This document shows, piece after piece, positions 18,374 through 28,267 of a stretch of 64,000 nt of DNA. The DNA comes from Chitinophagales bacterium. GTDB taxonomy: Bacteria > Bacteroidota > Bacteroidia > Chitinophagales > LD1. A program made the translations under genes and the position numbers. Under the pieces are notes generated by a model that was given only the letters and a program-made list of their open reading frames with translations, searched no databases and was not told the origin of the DNA. Each line of letters begins with the position of its first letter. Position 1 is the stretch's first letter. The stretch spans positions 62,001 to 126,000 of the forward strand of contig JAEUVA010000025.1 in assembly GCA_016787045.1 (NCBI GenBank). Direction: 5' to 3'.

Positions 18374-19423
18374 ATGAACGTTTCCTTACTAAAAGCCATT
18401 TGCGAAGTACCCGGTGTACCCGGCCACGAACAAAAAGTACGTGAACTCATTACCCGTGAACTAAAAGGAATTGCCGATGAAATTTCTACCGATAACATGG
18501 GCAACTTAATTGCTCTGAAAAAAGGAAAGAGCTACACCAAAAAAGTAATGGCTGCTGCGCACATGGATGAGATTGGTTTTATTATTCACCATATAGATGA
18601 CAACGGATTTTTGCGCTTTCACCCGCTGGGTGGTTTTGACCCCAAAACGCTGACTAGTCAGCGCGTAGTGGTGCATGGTAAAAAAGATTTGATTGGCGTA
18701 ATGGGCACCAAACCCATTCACCTGATGACTGCCGAAGAGCGTAGTAAGCCGCTATCGCTCACCGATTATTTTATTGACCTTGGCATGAAAAAAGACGAAG
18801 TAGTAAAGTGGATAGAAGTAGGCAATGTAGTAACCCGCGAGCGCGAGTTGATAGAAATGGGTGAATGTGTGAACTGCAAAAGTATTGATAACCGTGTGGC
18901 GGTTTTCATTTTGATAGAAACACTAAAAGAGTTGAAGGGAAAAGAAATTCCGTATGATTTTTATGGCGTATTTACCGTGCAAGAAGAGGTAGGCATACGC
19001 GGAGCACAAGTGGCAGCACACCATATTAATGCCGAGTTTAGTTTTTGTATTGACACCACTATTGCCTTTGATACCCCCGGAGCAAAACCCGAAGAAAGTG
19101 TAACAAAACTGGGCGAAGGTGTAGCCATAAAAATTATGGACTCATCGGCTATTTGCGATTACCGCATGGTGCGCTATATGAAAGAGCAAGCGGCTGAACA
19201 AAAAATTAAATGGCAACCCGAATTGTTGCCAGCCGGTGGTACCGATACAGCAGGCATGCAGCGCATGGCCACTTATGGTACTATAGCCGGAGCGGTAAGC
19301 ATACCTACCCGCCACATACACTCTGTAATTGAAATGGCGCATAAAGCAGACATACAAGGCAACATTGATTTGCTGAAAGTTTGTGTAAGTAACTTAGATA
19401 AGTACAACTGGGATTTTGTATAG
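18374..19423 (+). CDS. M42 family metallopeptidase (glutamyl aminopeptidase/endoglucanase-like)
   Basis: 349 residues from ATG 18374; an upstream in-frame TTG at 18344 falls inside the tRNA terminator and was rejected. M42 proteins are cytoplasmic, often dodecameric, dizinc aminopeptidases. Key segments are [14 protein letters not shown] (first zinc His and Asp), [11 protein letters not shown] (bridging Asp), [14 protein letters not shown] (catalytic and zinc-binding Glu), FCIDTTIA (zinc Asp) and [12 protein letters not shown] (last zinc His). The next gene starts 4 bp after its stop, so it is probably translated in one operon with the pterin dehydratase and GNAT. Confidence 0.93.
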   Translation: MNVSLLKAICEVPGVPGHEQKVRELITRELKGIADEISTDNMGNLIALKKGKSYTKKVMAAAHMDEIGFIIHHIDDNGFLRFHPLGGFDPKTLTSQRVVVHGKKDLIGVMGTKPIHLMTAEERSKPLSLTDYFIDLGMKKDEVVKWIEVGNVVTRERELIEMGECVNCKSIDNRVAVFILIETLKELKGKEIPYDFYGVFTVQEEVGIRGAQVAAHHINAEFSFCIDTTIAFDTPGAKPEESVTKLGEGVAIKIMDSSAICDYRMVRYMKEQAAEQKIKWQPELLPAGGTDTAGMQRMATYGTIAGAVSIPTRHIHSVIEMAHKADIQGNIDLLKVCVSNLDKYNWDFV

Positions 19424-19427
19424 CTCT

Positions 19428-19670
19428 ATGTGGACTGAAGAAAATAATGCCTTGCGAAAATCTTTTGTGTTTAAAGATTTCAGCGAGGCATTTGCGTTTA
19501 TGACTCGTGTGGCACTTTTAGCCGAAAAACACGATCATCACCCTCAATGGACTAATGTATGGAACCGGGTAGATATTGTACTGCAAACCCATAGCGCAGG
19601 AAACATTGTAACCGATAAAGACCGCCAATTGGCTAAAGAGATTGATCTACTCTTAGTTGCTGGTCACTAA
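19428..19670 (+). CDS. 4a-hydroxytetrahydrobiopterin dehydratase (PCD/DCoH-like)
   Basis: 80 residues starting at ATG 19428, 4 bp after the M42 stop. The motif [20 protein letters not shown] matches the pterin carbinolamine dehydratase signature with its paired His residues and Trp. The length is slightly short but within family range. It would dehydrate 4a-carbinolamine tetrahydropterin, either for pterin recycling or as a general pterin repair enzyme. No phenylalanine hydroxylase is nearby. Confidence 0.88.
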   Translation: MWTEENNALRKSFVFKDFSEAFAFMTRVALLAEKHDHHPQWTNVWNRVDIVLQTHSAGNIVTDKDRQLAKEIDLLLVAGH

Positions 19671-19692
19671 TTTTTTGCCTACTACTTCAGCT

Positions 19693-20145
19693 ATGACAGA
19701 TATACTAAGAGTAAGTTCTGAAAATGATGATTTTCAGAAACTGGTGTTTCAGTTAGATAGTTACTTGGCCAAACTCAATGGAGATGAAAATGATTTCTAC
19801 GCTGCGTTTAACAAAACCAATCTGCTGCAACATGTTGCCGTGGGATATAGCGAAAATATGCCCGTGGCCTGCGGAGCCATAAAAAAAATTGACCAAGACA
19901 CTATAGAAATAAAAAGAATGTATGTATTGCCTGAGTTTAGGGGCAAAGGTGTGGCAACTGCTATGCTTAAAGCATTAGAAAACTGGGGCAAAGAATTGGG
20001 CTACAAGCGCGCTGTATTAGAAACAAGCATCAAAATGCCCGAGGCCATTAACCTTTATAGAAAGAATAAATACTACGAGATACCCCGATACGGGCAGTAT
20101 GAAAATGCACTATGCAGCATTTGCTTTGAGAAAAATTTGTGGTGA
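19693..20145 (+). CDS. GNAT family N-acetyltransferase
   Basis: 150 residues from ATG 19693. It has the GNAT core: a strand ending in EIKRMYVLPEFRGKGVATAML, where RGKGVA is the acetyl-CoA pyrophosphate-binding motif A, followed by AVLETSIKMPEAINLYRKNKY, motif B. The acceptor is unknown. It is the third gene of the small rightward operon beginning with the M42 peptidase, 22 bp after the pterin dehydratase. It is convergent with the T9SS protein gene. Confidence 0.88.
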   Translation: MTDILRVSSENDDFQKLVFQLDSYLAKLNGDENDFYAAFNKTNLLQHVAVGYSENMPVACGAIKKIDQDTIEIKRMYVLPEFRGKGVATAMLKALENWGKELGYKRAVLETSIKMPEAINLYRKNKYYEIPRYGQYENALCSICFEKNLW

Positions 20146-20153
20146 GTTTACGT

Positions 20154-21431
20154 TTATCGCGCAAGTACTAACTTGTGTGTACTTTTTTGATTTCCCGATG
20201 AAACACCAACCAGATAAACGCCTTTTGAAAGGGCAGAAACATTTAAGGTATTTATAGTATCGGTTAGTCTTTGATATACTACAGTTCTGCCCGCCAAATC
20301 AGTAATGGTTACTTCTGCATCTTGCACCGGAATTTCAATAGTCACAAAATTCTCGGTAGGATTAGGGTAAACTTTAGATGACAACACAGGTGCAGATTCA
20401 ATAATATCTGTAGCCCACAACTCCTGTAAGTTAAATCCAATGTTGCCGGTAGTAGTGCTAAAATCGGTAAATACAAGTTTGTAATTCTTATTCCCTTTTG
20501 TAAGGAGATAAGCCAATGAATCTATGACTTTGTAAGAAAAGTTAGCTTGCGCATCGCGGCTACCGTCATTAAAATATTTGGTCTTCCAGTTCCAACCCAC
20601 GGCACTCATAGATGGTGAAACAGCAATGCCGGTAAAGTCAAAACTATTCACGTCTGTATCTGCCCGCCTTGCAGCGCTCCACCCTTTGTTGAGCCACACG
20701 CCTACTTCGGGTTCGTATTCTCTTGAAGAACCTTTTGAGGCCGTATATTTAATGAACTGCAGATCCCAATCGGTGCGTAGGGGTTCTTTGTCCATCAGTG
20801 CGTTATTCTCTAAGTTGAGGTACACAAAGTTTTTGCCGAGGTAATCTTTCTTGCGAATGTTCAGCACCTGTTCGTTAGTATTGTCAATATTGGCATATCG
20901 GATAATAAAAGCCGTATCGTATAATAGTTTTTCTACATAAAATTTCTTCAGTTTACCGTTGGGAAGTTTCACCAAAAAAAAGTTGGTACCCACCACATGG
21001 TGGCTGGCAGAGTTGTAAAAACCCCAACCGAAATCAAACACATTTGAAGTACGAATCGCATTGAATGCCCCTAAATCCATTAGCGAATCTGAGTCGTGAA
21101 GTTTATTCCAAAAACTGTAGGAGTTGACAGAAAGCTGCGCAAATTGAGAACTATCGCTGTTTGGAAAAACATAGGCAGCCACGCCATTGGCTTCGTTAAT
21201 GCGGATGGTGGTGCCTCCCAATGGCGAATTCGGGAACTCTGTTGAACGTACGGTAATGGCCAAATGCCAGTCGGTGTTAGATGAAGTAGTTTTTGTACCA
21301 TCGCTGAGGCGATAAAATACCATTTGTGAATTTCCGGGACCGGTATTTACCGAGTCGTTAGGAGATAACACAGCGGCAAATGCATACTTGGCTGCCAGTA
21401 AAAACACGATCATAAATCTACATCGGTACAT
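20154..21431 (-). CDS. secreted HmuY-like protein with T9SS C-terminal sorting domain
   Basis: 425 residues from ATG 21431, which puts a short signal peptide (MYRCRFMIVFLLAAKYAFA) at the N-terminus. The body contains repeated beta-rich segments with the DWHLAI and DWDLQFIKYTA motifs and NYKLVFTDFSTTTGNIGF. These resemble HmuY-type haem-binding proteins, possibly as two tandem units. The last 75 residues form a type A T9SS sorting domain: VYPNPTENFVTIEIP, DLAGRTV, and the final GVYLVGVSSGNQ then HKLVLAR. It is thus likely exported by the type IX system and anchored on the surface or released. Haem binding is only a similarity-based guess. Confidence 0.78.
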   Translation of the reverse strand: MYRCRFMIVFLLAAKYAFAAVLSPNDSVNTGPGNSQMVFYRLSDGTKTTSSNTDWHLAITVRSTEFPNSPLGGTTIRINEANGVAAYVFPNSDSSQFAQLSVNSYSFWNKLHDSDSLMDLGAFNAIRTSNVFDFGWGFYNSASHHVVGTNFFLVKLPNGKLKKFYVEKLLYDTAFIIRYANIDNTNEQVLNIRKKDYLGKNFVYLNLENNALMDKEPLRTDWDLQFIKYTASKGSSREYEPEVGVWLNKGWSAARRADTDVNSFDFTGIAVSPSMSAVGWNWKTKYFNDGSRDAQANFSYKVIDSLAYLLTKGNKNYKLVFTDFSTTTGNIGFNLQELWATDIIESAPVLSSKVYPNPTENFVTIEIPVQDAEVTITDLAGRTVVYQRLTDTINTLNVSALSKGVYLVGVSSGNQKSTHKLVLAR

Positions 21432-21538
21432 ATTGCTAATTTCGGGGGCGAAGGTGACTCCGGAAAGGCGAATACCCAAGTGAGAATTGTCATAGAATTG
21501 TCATTTTTCGCCCGCCTGAGACTGATTTTTGTTGGTAT

Positions 21539-21991
21539 ATGTTAACAACCGTTACATTTAGTGATTATGCATTCAACATCCGTCAAGAAAACGGTAGAAA
21601 AGAAGTGCTGGACCCCATTCGCAAAAAATGGGTGTTGATCACTCCTGAGGAGTGGGTACGGCAACATATTTTGCAATACTTGCTAAACGATAAAAAATAT
21701 CCCCGCTCCCTGATTGCCGTAGAAAGAGGGATTGAACTTAATGGTTTAAAAAAACGATTTGATGTGGTAGTGTTTGACAGGGCCGGTAACCCGTTTCTGC
21801 TCATTGAATGCAAAGCCCCCGAGGAGCCGCTCAATGAAAAAGTGCTGCAACAATCGCTGCGCTACAACATGCAACTGAATGCTGCTTACTTATGGATGAG
21901 CAACGGGGCGCAAAATTTTTGCTACGCGCTAAAAACTAATGAAGGGTTACTTAGCACCATACCCGATTTTCCTGCTTCAAGATCCGTATGA
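21539..21991 (+). CDS. HsdR N-terminal domain protein (HSDR_N_2), PD-(D/E)XK nuclease-like
   Basis: 150 residues. The core RFDVVVFDRAGNPFLLIECKAP (about 77-98) is a PD-(D/E)XK nuclease-type Asp...Glu-x-Lys motif as found at the N-terminus of type I restriction HsdR. The PEEWVRQHILQYL helix before it is typical of the stand-alone family common in Bacteroidota. There are no helicase, HsdM or HsdS genes nearby, so it is not part of a complete restriction system. Its stop overlaps the start of the acyltransferase by 4 bp (ATGA), indicating coupled translation. Confidence 0.87.
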   Translation: MLTTVTFSDYAFNIRQENGRKEVLDPIRKKWVLITPEEWVRQHILQYLLNDKKYPRSLIAVERGIELNGLKKRFDVVVFDRAGNPFLLIECKAPEEPLNEKVLQQSLRYNMQLNAAYLWMSNGAQNFCYALKTNEGLLSTIPDFPASRSV

Positions 21992-22755
21992 ACACTAAAC
22001 AAATTGTTGAGCAAATTCTTTGGTTTCCGTGGACGCTTTGGTGCGTAGTAGTGTTTGGTGTAGCTATGGCCATTGCGTTTCCGATAATGGTGCTTATTGT
22101 AGCCAGCAAAAATGAAAAGTGGCTGTACCATGCCCATTTTTTGCCGCCCAAATTTGCTCGTGCGGTATTATTGCTGTGGGGAGTAAGGATGGTGCAACAC
22201 AACTGCGAAGTATCGCAGCCCGATACACAAACCATTTTTGTGAGCAACCACAGGAGTTATTTAGACGGTATTGTGGCATCAGCTATAATTCCCAACTTCT
22301 CAAAATTTTTGGGTAAAGCAGAAATTTTAAGCTGGCCGGTGTTGGGATATATTATGAAACACCTTTATGTATCTGTACAGCGCGAAGACGAGCAAGACCG
22401 GCAACGAAGCATGAACGAAATGCGCGAAAAACTAAAGACCGGAGCTTCGTTTTTTATCTGCCCCGAGGGCACCTGCAACACTACTCCGGCATTACTCAAG
22501 TATTTTCATCATGGCGCTTTTCGCCTAGCTATAGAAAATAAACTTCCGCTAGTACCGCTTACTTTTGTAAACACCGGAAATATTTTTCCGCGTCATGGTT
22601 TAATGCTGAAACCGGGAACCGTGCACGTGTATTGGCATGAGCCCATAGAAACCACAGCAATAGATTTGACAGAGTTGGAACAATTGGAAAAAACCACTAA
22701 AGCAACATTGATGAGCGATTTACTGAAACATTATCCGTCTGGAAAATACTATTAA
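21988..22755 (+). CDS. plsC: 1-acyl-sn-glycerol-3-phosphate acyltransferase (PlsC-like)
   Basis: 255 residues. An N-terminal membrane segment (about 14-38) is followed by the LPLAT blocks: FVSNHRSYLDG (HX4D, about 84-92), KAEILSWPVLGYIMK, and ICPEGTCNT (EGT motif, about 152-160). It would acylate lysophosphatidic acid to phosphatidic acid at the inner membrane. It is translationally coupled to the HsdR-N-like gene and its stop overlaps that of the convergent DUF2797 gene by 4 bp. Confidence 0.88.
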   Translation: MNTKQIVEQILWFPWTLWCVVVFGVAMAIAFPIMVLIVASKNEKWLYHAHFLPPKFARAVLLLWGVRMVQHNCEVSQPDTQTIFVSNHRSYLDGIVASAIIPNFSKFLGKAEILSWPVLGYIMKHLYVSVQREDEQDRQRSMNEMREKLKTGASFFICPEGTCNTTPALLKYFHHGAFRLAIENKLPLVPLTFVNTGNIFPRHGLMLKPGTVHVYWHEPIETTAIDLTELEQLEKTTKATLMSDLLKHYPSGKYY

Positions 22756-23555
22756 AGATTAGCAACTACTTCTACCTCATACCCGCTATGCTTACGGATG
22801 TTGAGTACGCAACCATTTTCAAAAATAAAGTACTGCCCGCGAATGCCCATGAGCGGCAACTCTATTTGTGGCGTTTTATCTAACGACATGCTGGTTACCT
22901 TGGTAGGATAATCCAATACCGGATACTTTAACTCTACTACCTCACTATCATCAGTAACATATTGCTGTAATGATTCAGGCAATAAATTTTTAATGCGTAT
23001 TTTTTCTTCAGCTAAGTCAATTCCGGGGGCTGGCTCGTTTTTTAGCATCCGCTGCCAGTTGGTTTTATCGCTCAGGTGCTGTTTTAGTTCCACCTCTATG
23101 GCTCCGGCTAATTGGCGGTAAGGTGTTTCAGCCAAAATGATAGCAGAGCCGGCTCCCTGATCTATCCACCTAGTGGGAATTTGTGTGCCGCGAGTAACCC
23201 CCACTTTAATGGTATTGGTTAAAGCTAGATACACGAAATGCGGTGTAAGGTGATTGCGCTGTTCCCACTCGGGGTCGCGGCCTTTGCCAAGGTGGGCCTC
23301 GCAAAGTTCGGGGCGCACAATGCATTCACTGTTTTCGGGCGAGTTTTCAAAACACGGATAACACAATCCTTCGCCAAAACTCTTTTTGGTTTTACGTCCG
23401 CAGACGGTGCAATAAATATTACCTGTAAACTGAAGGCGAATGTTTTTCCCCAGCAATTCATTAACCGCCACTTTATCGGTACCCAATGGCAAAAAATACT
23501 GTATCGGGTTAATGAATGAGGTAGGCATTTTATCTAATACACCAATAGCGCGCAT
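22752..23555 (-). CDS. DUF2797 domain protein
   Basis: 267 residues matching the DUF2797 family. A four-Cys zinc-ribbon-like segment lies near residues 49-69 (YCTVCGRKTKKSFGEGLCYPC). It is followed by FVYLALTNTIKVGVTR near 127-142 with RWIDQGA, which looks like a GIY-YIG-related strand pattern, although no full nuclease motif can be asserted. The C-terminus is beta-rich. Function unknown. It is transcribed leftward and separated from the efflux genes by the hairpin at 23603-23634. Confidence 0.82.
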   Translation of the reverse strand: MRAIGVLDKMPTSFINPIQYFLPLGTDKVAVNELLGKNIRLQFTGNIYCTVCGRKTKKSFGEGLCYPCFENSPENSECIVRPELCEAHLGKGRDPEWEQRNHLTPHFVYLALTNTIKVGVTRGTQIPTRWIDQGAGSAIILAETPYRQLAGAIEVELKQHLSDKTNWQRMLKNEPAPGIDLAEEKIRIKNLLPESLQQYVTDDSEVVELKYPVLDYPTKVTSMSLDKTPQIELPLMGIRGQYFIFENGCVLNIRKHSGYEVEVVANL

Positions 23556-23602
23556 GAAACAATTTTTGTGTGCAACATAGCAAATGTGGATGGTAAAAAA
23601 AT

Positions 23603-23634
23603 AAACATCCGATGTATAGAGACATCGGATGTTT
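23603..23634 (-). terminator. terminator of the efflux operon
   Basis: AAACATCCGATGT at 23603-23615 pairs perfectly (13 bp) with 23622-23634 around a 6-base loop. Read leftward the stem is followed by TTTATTTTTTT, a good rho-independent tail. It lies 25 bp past the stop of the RND permease gene. Confidence 0.88.
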
Positions 23635-23658
23635 GTAGATACACAAGCTGGTGTTTAT

Positions 23659-26600
23659 TTAAGCAAACTTACTCCTCACCCATTCTCTAGTGCGGTATCC
23701 CATTATATACATGGTAGGCACTACAAGTAGTGTAAGGAAGGTAGCTACTATCAAACCAAATATCATGGTCCATGATAGCGGGCCCCAGAACATCACGTTA
23801 TCGCCACCGAGGTAAAACTTGGCGTCAAAATGGCTGAAGAGCGATTCAAAATCCATGTTTAAACCTATGGCTAATGGGATAAGACCCAATATTGCCGCAC
23901 TGGCGGTGAGAATAACCGGTGTCATCCGCGTGGCTCCGCCATCTACCACGGCATCTTCTACACTTTCTCCACGGGAGCGTAGCTCGTCAATAAATTCAAT
24001 TAACAAGATTCCGTTACGTATTACAATTCCGGCTAATGCAAATACACCCACACCGCTCATTACCACACTAAACTTCATACCGGTTATACCAAAACCAACG
24101 GCTATACCAATAAGGGAGAATAACACTGTGGTGAATACAATTAAAGGTTTTACTACTGAGTTGAACTGCACCACCATGATAAACAACATGAGCGCCAGCG
24201 CACCACCAAAGGCAACACCCAAAAAGGCACCGGTCTCTTCTTGTTGCTCCTGCTCTCCAGTCATTTTGGCTTCGTAGCCCTCCGGCCAATCCATTTGATT
24301 AATTACTTCTTGAATAGAAGGAATGATGTTATTGGCATTGTAGCCACTGCTTACATCGCTGGAAAGCGTTACTACACGGCTTTGGTTTTTGCGGTTGATA
24401 ACCGTAATCGTATTGTCATACCGAATTTTTGCAATGGATGAGATTGGCACCTGACGAAAACTTCCGGTACTAAAGTCCATGTACGAAATGTACACGTTCA
24501 TCAGTTTCTCTACGCTGGTGCGGTCTTCTGCCCGTAGGCGTAATTGTATTGGGGCATCATCATCGGCATCGCGAAATTTAGAAACTTCTTTGCCAAACAA
24601 CGCGGTACGCAACTCTACTGCTACCTGACCCAGCGAAATGCCTTCGCGCTGCATTTTTTCCTTATCTATATCTATGATGATTTCCGGCTTGCTGATTTGC
24701 AAATCACTCTTTAACTCATCTATCCCCTTTATATCTGCGGAATTGATTTTGTTTTTGAGCTGCTTGGATAACACCGCTAATGTTTGGTAATCATCTCCGC
24801 TTATTTCAATATTTATCGGCTTGCCTACAGGTGGGCCGTTTCGCTCGGGCTCTACAGAAATTTCGGCACCGGGTATAGATATTTTTTTGAACTCTTTTTG
24901 CACGCTATCTAACCAAATAGATGTTTGCGGAATTTTGCGATCGGCATACTTTTTAAATGCTACGGTTACTTTGCTTTTGTTAGGAGTAGCTACTTTATCG
25001 GGGTTTTGAGGGTCGCCTGCTCCAAGCCCTACGTTGGCAATCACACTCGTTACATCCGGATTGTTTTTTCCAATCACTTTATACACTTTATTTTCAATAA
25101 TCCGGGTGATAGAGTCGGTTACGTTTGCATCGGTTCCATCGGGCAGTTTACAATACACGTACACAAAGTTAGGGTCGCCACTTGGAAAGAAAACTACATC
25201 GGGCTTAGTAGCCAAGAAAAACACCCAACTGATAATGAGCAAAAATACAGTGCTCATTACCACCGCAATAGGCCGCTTACCTACTATAAATGCGCGCAAA
25301 ATGTTGCGGTATCCGTTAGAGACATTTACCCAAAACTTGGTTTGCCACCAAATAATTAAGCCGTGAAAAACGAAATGGTATAGCAACAAGAGAATTATAC
25401 AAAACACTGCAAAGTTTCCTATGCCAAAACTACCGCTCACATAACCAAACAATGCCAGCACGGCAAATAGCACAAAACCCCATTTGTAATCTTTCAATTT
25501 TGATGCTCCATGTTCTTCCCGCTTCATAAATGATACAGCAAAAACCGGGTTCATAACAAATGCCACAAACAACGATGCTCCAAGTGTGATGATGAGCGTG
25601 ATGGGCAGATTTTTCATGAACTTGCCCACAATACCGGGCCAAAACAGCAATGGAAAAAACGGAGCTAATGTGGTGAGTGTGCCTGCAAGCACGGGTATAA
25701 ATACTTCGCCTGCCGCATACTTGGCACTTTGTTTAATGCCAAATTCGTATTTATGAAAAATGCGGTGCGTATTTTCAATCACCACAATGGCATCATCTAC
25801 TACAATACCAAGAGCAAGCAATAATGAAAACAAGACCATCACGTTCATGGTCATCCCTAAGCCGGGCATAAACAAGAAAGCAACTAAGGTAGCCAATGGC
25901 ACACTCAAGCCCACAAAAAAGGCATTTGTAAAGCCCATGAAAAACATGAGAATAAACACCACAAAAATGAAACCCAGAATAACGGTGTTTAACAAATCAT
26001 GTAACTGAATACGGGTGTTCTCTGAGGTATCACCGGTTACTTTTATTTCTAATCCTTTGGGAAACTTGGTAGTTTGGTACTCTTCCATGATCTGATAAAT
26101 CTGATCGGTGGCGTTAATGAGGTTCTCGCCACTACGCTTTACCACATTGAGCGTTACTACTTTCTTGCCGTCTAACTGGGCAAAGTCTTGCTTGTCTTTA
26201 AAGCCATCTTCAATAGTGGCAATGTCGCGGAGAAAAACAGTGGTGCCGGTAAACGAACGCACTATCAGGTTTTCTAATTGCTTGGGGTCTCTAAATTCGC
26301 CCGTTACCCGCAGGTTTCTGCGCAAATCATCCACACGTACTTCACCGCCACTCACATTCAGGTTTTCACGCTGCACCGCATTTTCAATATCCATGAATGA
26401 AATACCGGCAGAGGTCATCTTATATAAATCTACATTAATTTGTATTTCGCGCTCTAGCCCTCCTACAATATCCACCCGTGTAATTTCCTTCATGCTCTCA
26501 ATCCGATCTTGCAACTGCTCGCCATATTTTTTTATTTGGTCTAAAGGCAAATCACCGGCAAGGTTGATGTTCATGATGGGCAACTCGTTGATATCAAACT

Positions 26601-27051
26601 CCTGAATCTGCGGGTCGTTTTTCAAATCGTTGGGTAAATCTTTTTTCCCTTTTGCAACTGCATCGGTTACCTTCTGCTTACAATCAGCAGGTTTCAAATC
26701 GGTAGAAAACTCTACGGTAATGATGGATACATCGGATAGTGAATTGCTGGTAATTTTCTTTACTCCATTTAAACTCTTTACTTGTTTCTCAATGGGCTTG
26801 GTAATCACGTTTTCAATATCTGCCGGGGTAGCACCGGGGTAAATGGTAACAACCGAAATGGTGGGTACCACTACATCCGGAAAAAGTTCTTTAGGCAGGT
26901 TTTTGTACACCACCATCCCTGCTACCAAAATCATGAAAGTGAATACATAAATACTGGTGGCGTTTTCAATACACCAACTGGTAAATGGCAGCTCTTTCAG
27001 CTTTTCCATCATCCCTTTATTGCCGGAAGCATTATTGCTAGCGTTGCTCAT
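23659..27051 (-). CDS. efflux RND transporter permease (HAE1/AcrB type)
   Basis: 1130 residues, standard length plus a slightly long N-terminus. It has the twelve-helix RND layout with two large periplasmic domains. Supporting motifs are LPKELFPDVVVPTISVVTIYPGATPADIE in the first porter loop and GIVVDDAIVVIENTHRIFHK in helix 4 with the paired proton-relay Asp residues. The second repeat contains GVFALAGIVIRNGILLIEFI, typical of the family. It would export drugs, detergents or metabolites with the adaptor and TolC partners encoded upstream in the same operon. The substrate range cannot be read from the sequence. Confidence 0.95.
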   Translation of the reverse strand: MSNASNNASGNKGMMEKLKELPFTSWCIENATSIYVFTFMILVAGMVVYKNLPKELFPDVVVPTISVVTIYPGATPADIENVITKPIEKQVKSLNGVKKITSNSLSDVSIITVEFSTDLKPADCKQKVTDAVAKGKKDLPNDLKNDPQIQEFDINELPIMNINLAGDLPLDQIKKYGEQLQDRIESMKEITRVDIVGGLEREIQINVDLYKMTSAGISFMDIENAVQRENLNVSGGEVRVDDLRRNLRVTGEFRDPKQLENLIVRSFTGTTVFLRDIATIEDGFKDKQDFAQLDGKKVVTLNVVKRSGENLINATDQIYQIMEEYQTTKFPKGLEIKVTGDTSENTRIQLHDLLNTVILGFIFVVFILMFFMGFTNAFFVGLSVPLATLVAFLFMPGLGMTMNVMVLFSLLLALGIVVDDAIVVIENTHRIFHKYEFGIKQSAKYAAGEVFIPVLAGTLTTLAPFFPLLFWPGIVGKFMKNLPITLIITLGASLFVAFVMNPVFAVSFMKREEHGASKLKDYKWGFVLFAVLALFGYVSGSFGIGNFAVFCIILLLLYHFVFHGLIIWWQTKFWVNVSNGYRNILRAFIVGKRPIAVVMSTVFLLIISWVFFLATKPDVVFFPSGDPNFVYVYCKLPDGTDANVTDSITRIIENKVYKVIGKNNPDVTSVIANVGLGAGDPQNPDKVATPNKSKVTVAFKKYADRKIPQTSIWLDSVQKEFKKISIPGAEISVEPERNGPPVGKPINIEISGDDYQTLAVLSKQLKNKINSADIKGIDELKSDLQISKPEIIIDIDKEKMQREGISLGQVAVELRTALFGKEVSKFRDADDDAPIQLRLRAEDRTSVEKLMNVYISYMDFSTGSFRQVPISSIAKIRYDNTITVINRKNQSRVVTLSSDVSSGYNANNIIPSIQEVINQMDWPEGYEAKMTGEQEQQEETGAFLGVAFGGALALMLFIMVVQFNSVVKPLIVFTTVLFSLIGIAVGFGITGMKFSVVMSGVGVFALAGIVIRNGILLIEFIDELRSRGESVEDAVVDGGATRMTPVILTASAAILGLIPLAIGLNMDFESLFSHFDAKFYLGGDNVMFWGPLSWTMIFGLIVATFLTLLVVPTMYIMGYRTREWVRSKFA

Positions 27052-27100
27052 AAAATTTTTGTTTTAAAAAGTGGTGGCTTTGGTCAACCTCTATGTTCAA

Positions 27101-28234
27101 TTAATACTCTAACTTTTGACCGTCCACAATTTCGGTATATCCAGATGTAATAATCTGCTGGCCTTCGGTTAATCCTTTTTCAATAACGGTGCGGCCATTG
27201 TATGCTGCACCTGACTCTACCCTGTTTTTATGAGCTACTTTTTTGCCCGCCACATTCTCTACAGTTAACACATACAAACCTTCTTCGCTTTTTTGAATAA
27301 TGTTAGTAGGCACTAGTAACACATTTTTGAAAATAGCATCGTTAATTTTGAGTTTAGCAATCATATTAGCCGCAAAATCGTTACCTGCATTGTTGAGTTT
27401 TACCTCTACTTGAAAAGTGCGGCTGCGAGGGTCAATGGTTTTAGATACATAACTCACTACTGCGCTGATACTTTTGTTGATATCCGGGAACTCTACTTCT
27501 ACTTTATCGCCTTGTTTTATTTTACCAAACTCGCTATCGGCCAATTTTGCTTTTACAGACAGTTTAGCATTGTTTATGATGCGTATGCCGGGCATTAACT
27601 GCGAACCAATAGCCATATCGCCTACCTTTAAATTTACATTATCGACTGTACCGTTAATAGGTGCTTTGATTTTGGTCATTTCTAACTGTATGCGCTGTGT
27701 GGCTATTTGTTTTTCCAGCGCTTCTTTTTGTGTTTTTGCAGAGAGGTATTGAATTTCGCTACCTATTTTTTGATTCCACAATCGCTCTTGCTTTTCAAAG
27801 GCCACTTTTGCCAAATCATATTGCGTTTGCAAAGTAGCAATGGCAGCTTCCATGGTAGCAGTGGTTTCGGTAATGCCCAGCACTTGGCCTTTGGTTACAC
27901 GATCGCCTTCTTTCACATAAATAGCCGTAACTACTCCCGGTTGTTGCGGCAGCACGGTTACATTTTCTTCAGCATCTACATTGCCTTGTACTTCTATGAA
28001 ATGCTTGAAATCTTGTTTTACCAGCGAATCTACTTGTACCAGTTTAGCTTTTTCTTCCAACTTGTATGTGGTGTCCAGCTTGGCTATCTCTTTTTCCAGC
28101 GTGCTGATTTTTGCCGTTAGTTCTTTCACGGTTGCTTTGGCTTCGCTTAGTTCTTTTTTCTTTTTGTCTAACTCAGAGCCACCGCAAGAAGCCAGCAAGG
28201 TTAGTGTAGCTATTGATAATACTAGTTTGTTCAT
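27101..28234 (-). CDS. RND efflux periplasmic adaptor lipoprotein (MFP/HlyD family)
   Basis: 377 residues. The N-terminus MNKLVLSIATLTLLASCGG is a lipoprotein signal peptide with a lipobox (LASC). An early coiled coil (about 25-60) precedes the lipoyl half-motif GVVTAIYVKEGDRVTKGQVLG, a hairpin coiled coil (about 130-180), the second lipoyl half IKAPINGTVDNVNLKVGDMA, and beta-barrel and membrane-proximal domains. It bridges the RND pump and the TolC channel. It sits 33 bp after the TolC gene and 49 bp before the permease. Confidence 0.93.
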   Translation of the reverse strand: MNKLVLSIATLTLLASCGGSELDKKKKELSEAKATVKELTAKISTLEKEIAKLDTTYKLEEKAKLVQVDSLVKQDFKHFIEVQGNVDAEENVTVLPQQPGVVTAIYVKEGDRVTKGQVLGITETTATMEAAIATLQTQYDLAKVAFEKQERLWNQKIGSEIQYLSAKTQKEALEKQIATQRIQLEMTKIKAPINGTVDNVNLKVGDMAIGSQLMPGIRIINNAKLSVKAKLADSEFGKIKQGDKVEVEFPDINKSISAVVSYVSKTIDPRSRTFQVEVKLNNAGNDFAANMIAKLKINDAIFKNVLLVPTNIIQKSEEGLYVLTVENVAGKKVAHKNRVESGAAYNGRTVIEKGLTEGQQIITSGYTEIVDGQKLEY

Positions 28235-28267
28235 AGAATAAAATTATGATGTATATAGTTTGTTGTT

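Noticed and set aside
21539..21991. Remnant of a type I restriction-modification system
   Set aside because: The HsdR-N-like gene is a complete stand-alone family, not a truncated HsdR; no HsdM, HsdS or helicase sequence lies nearby.
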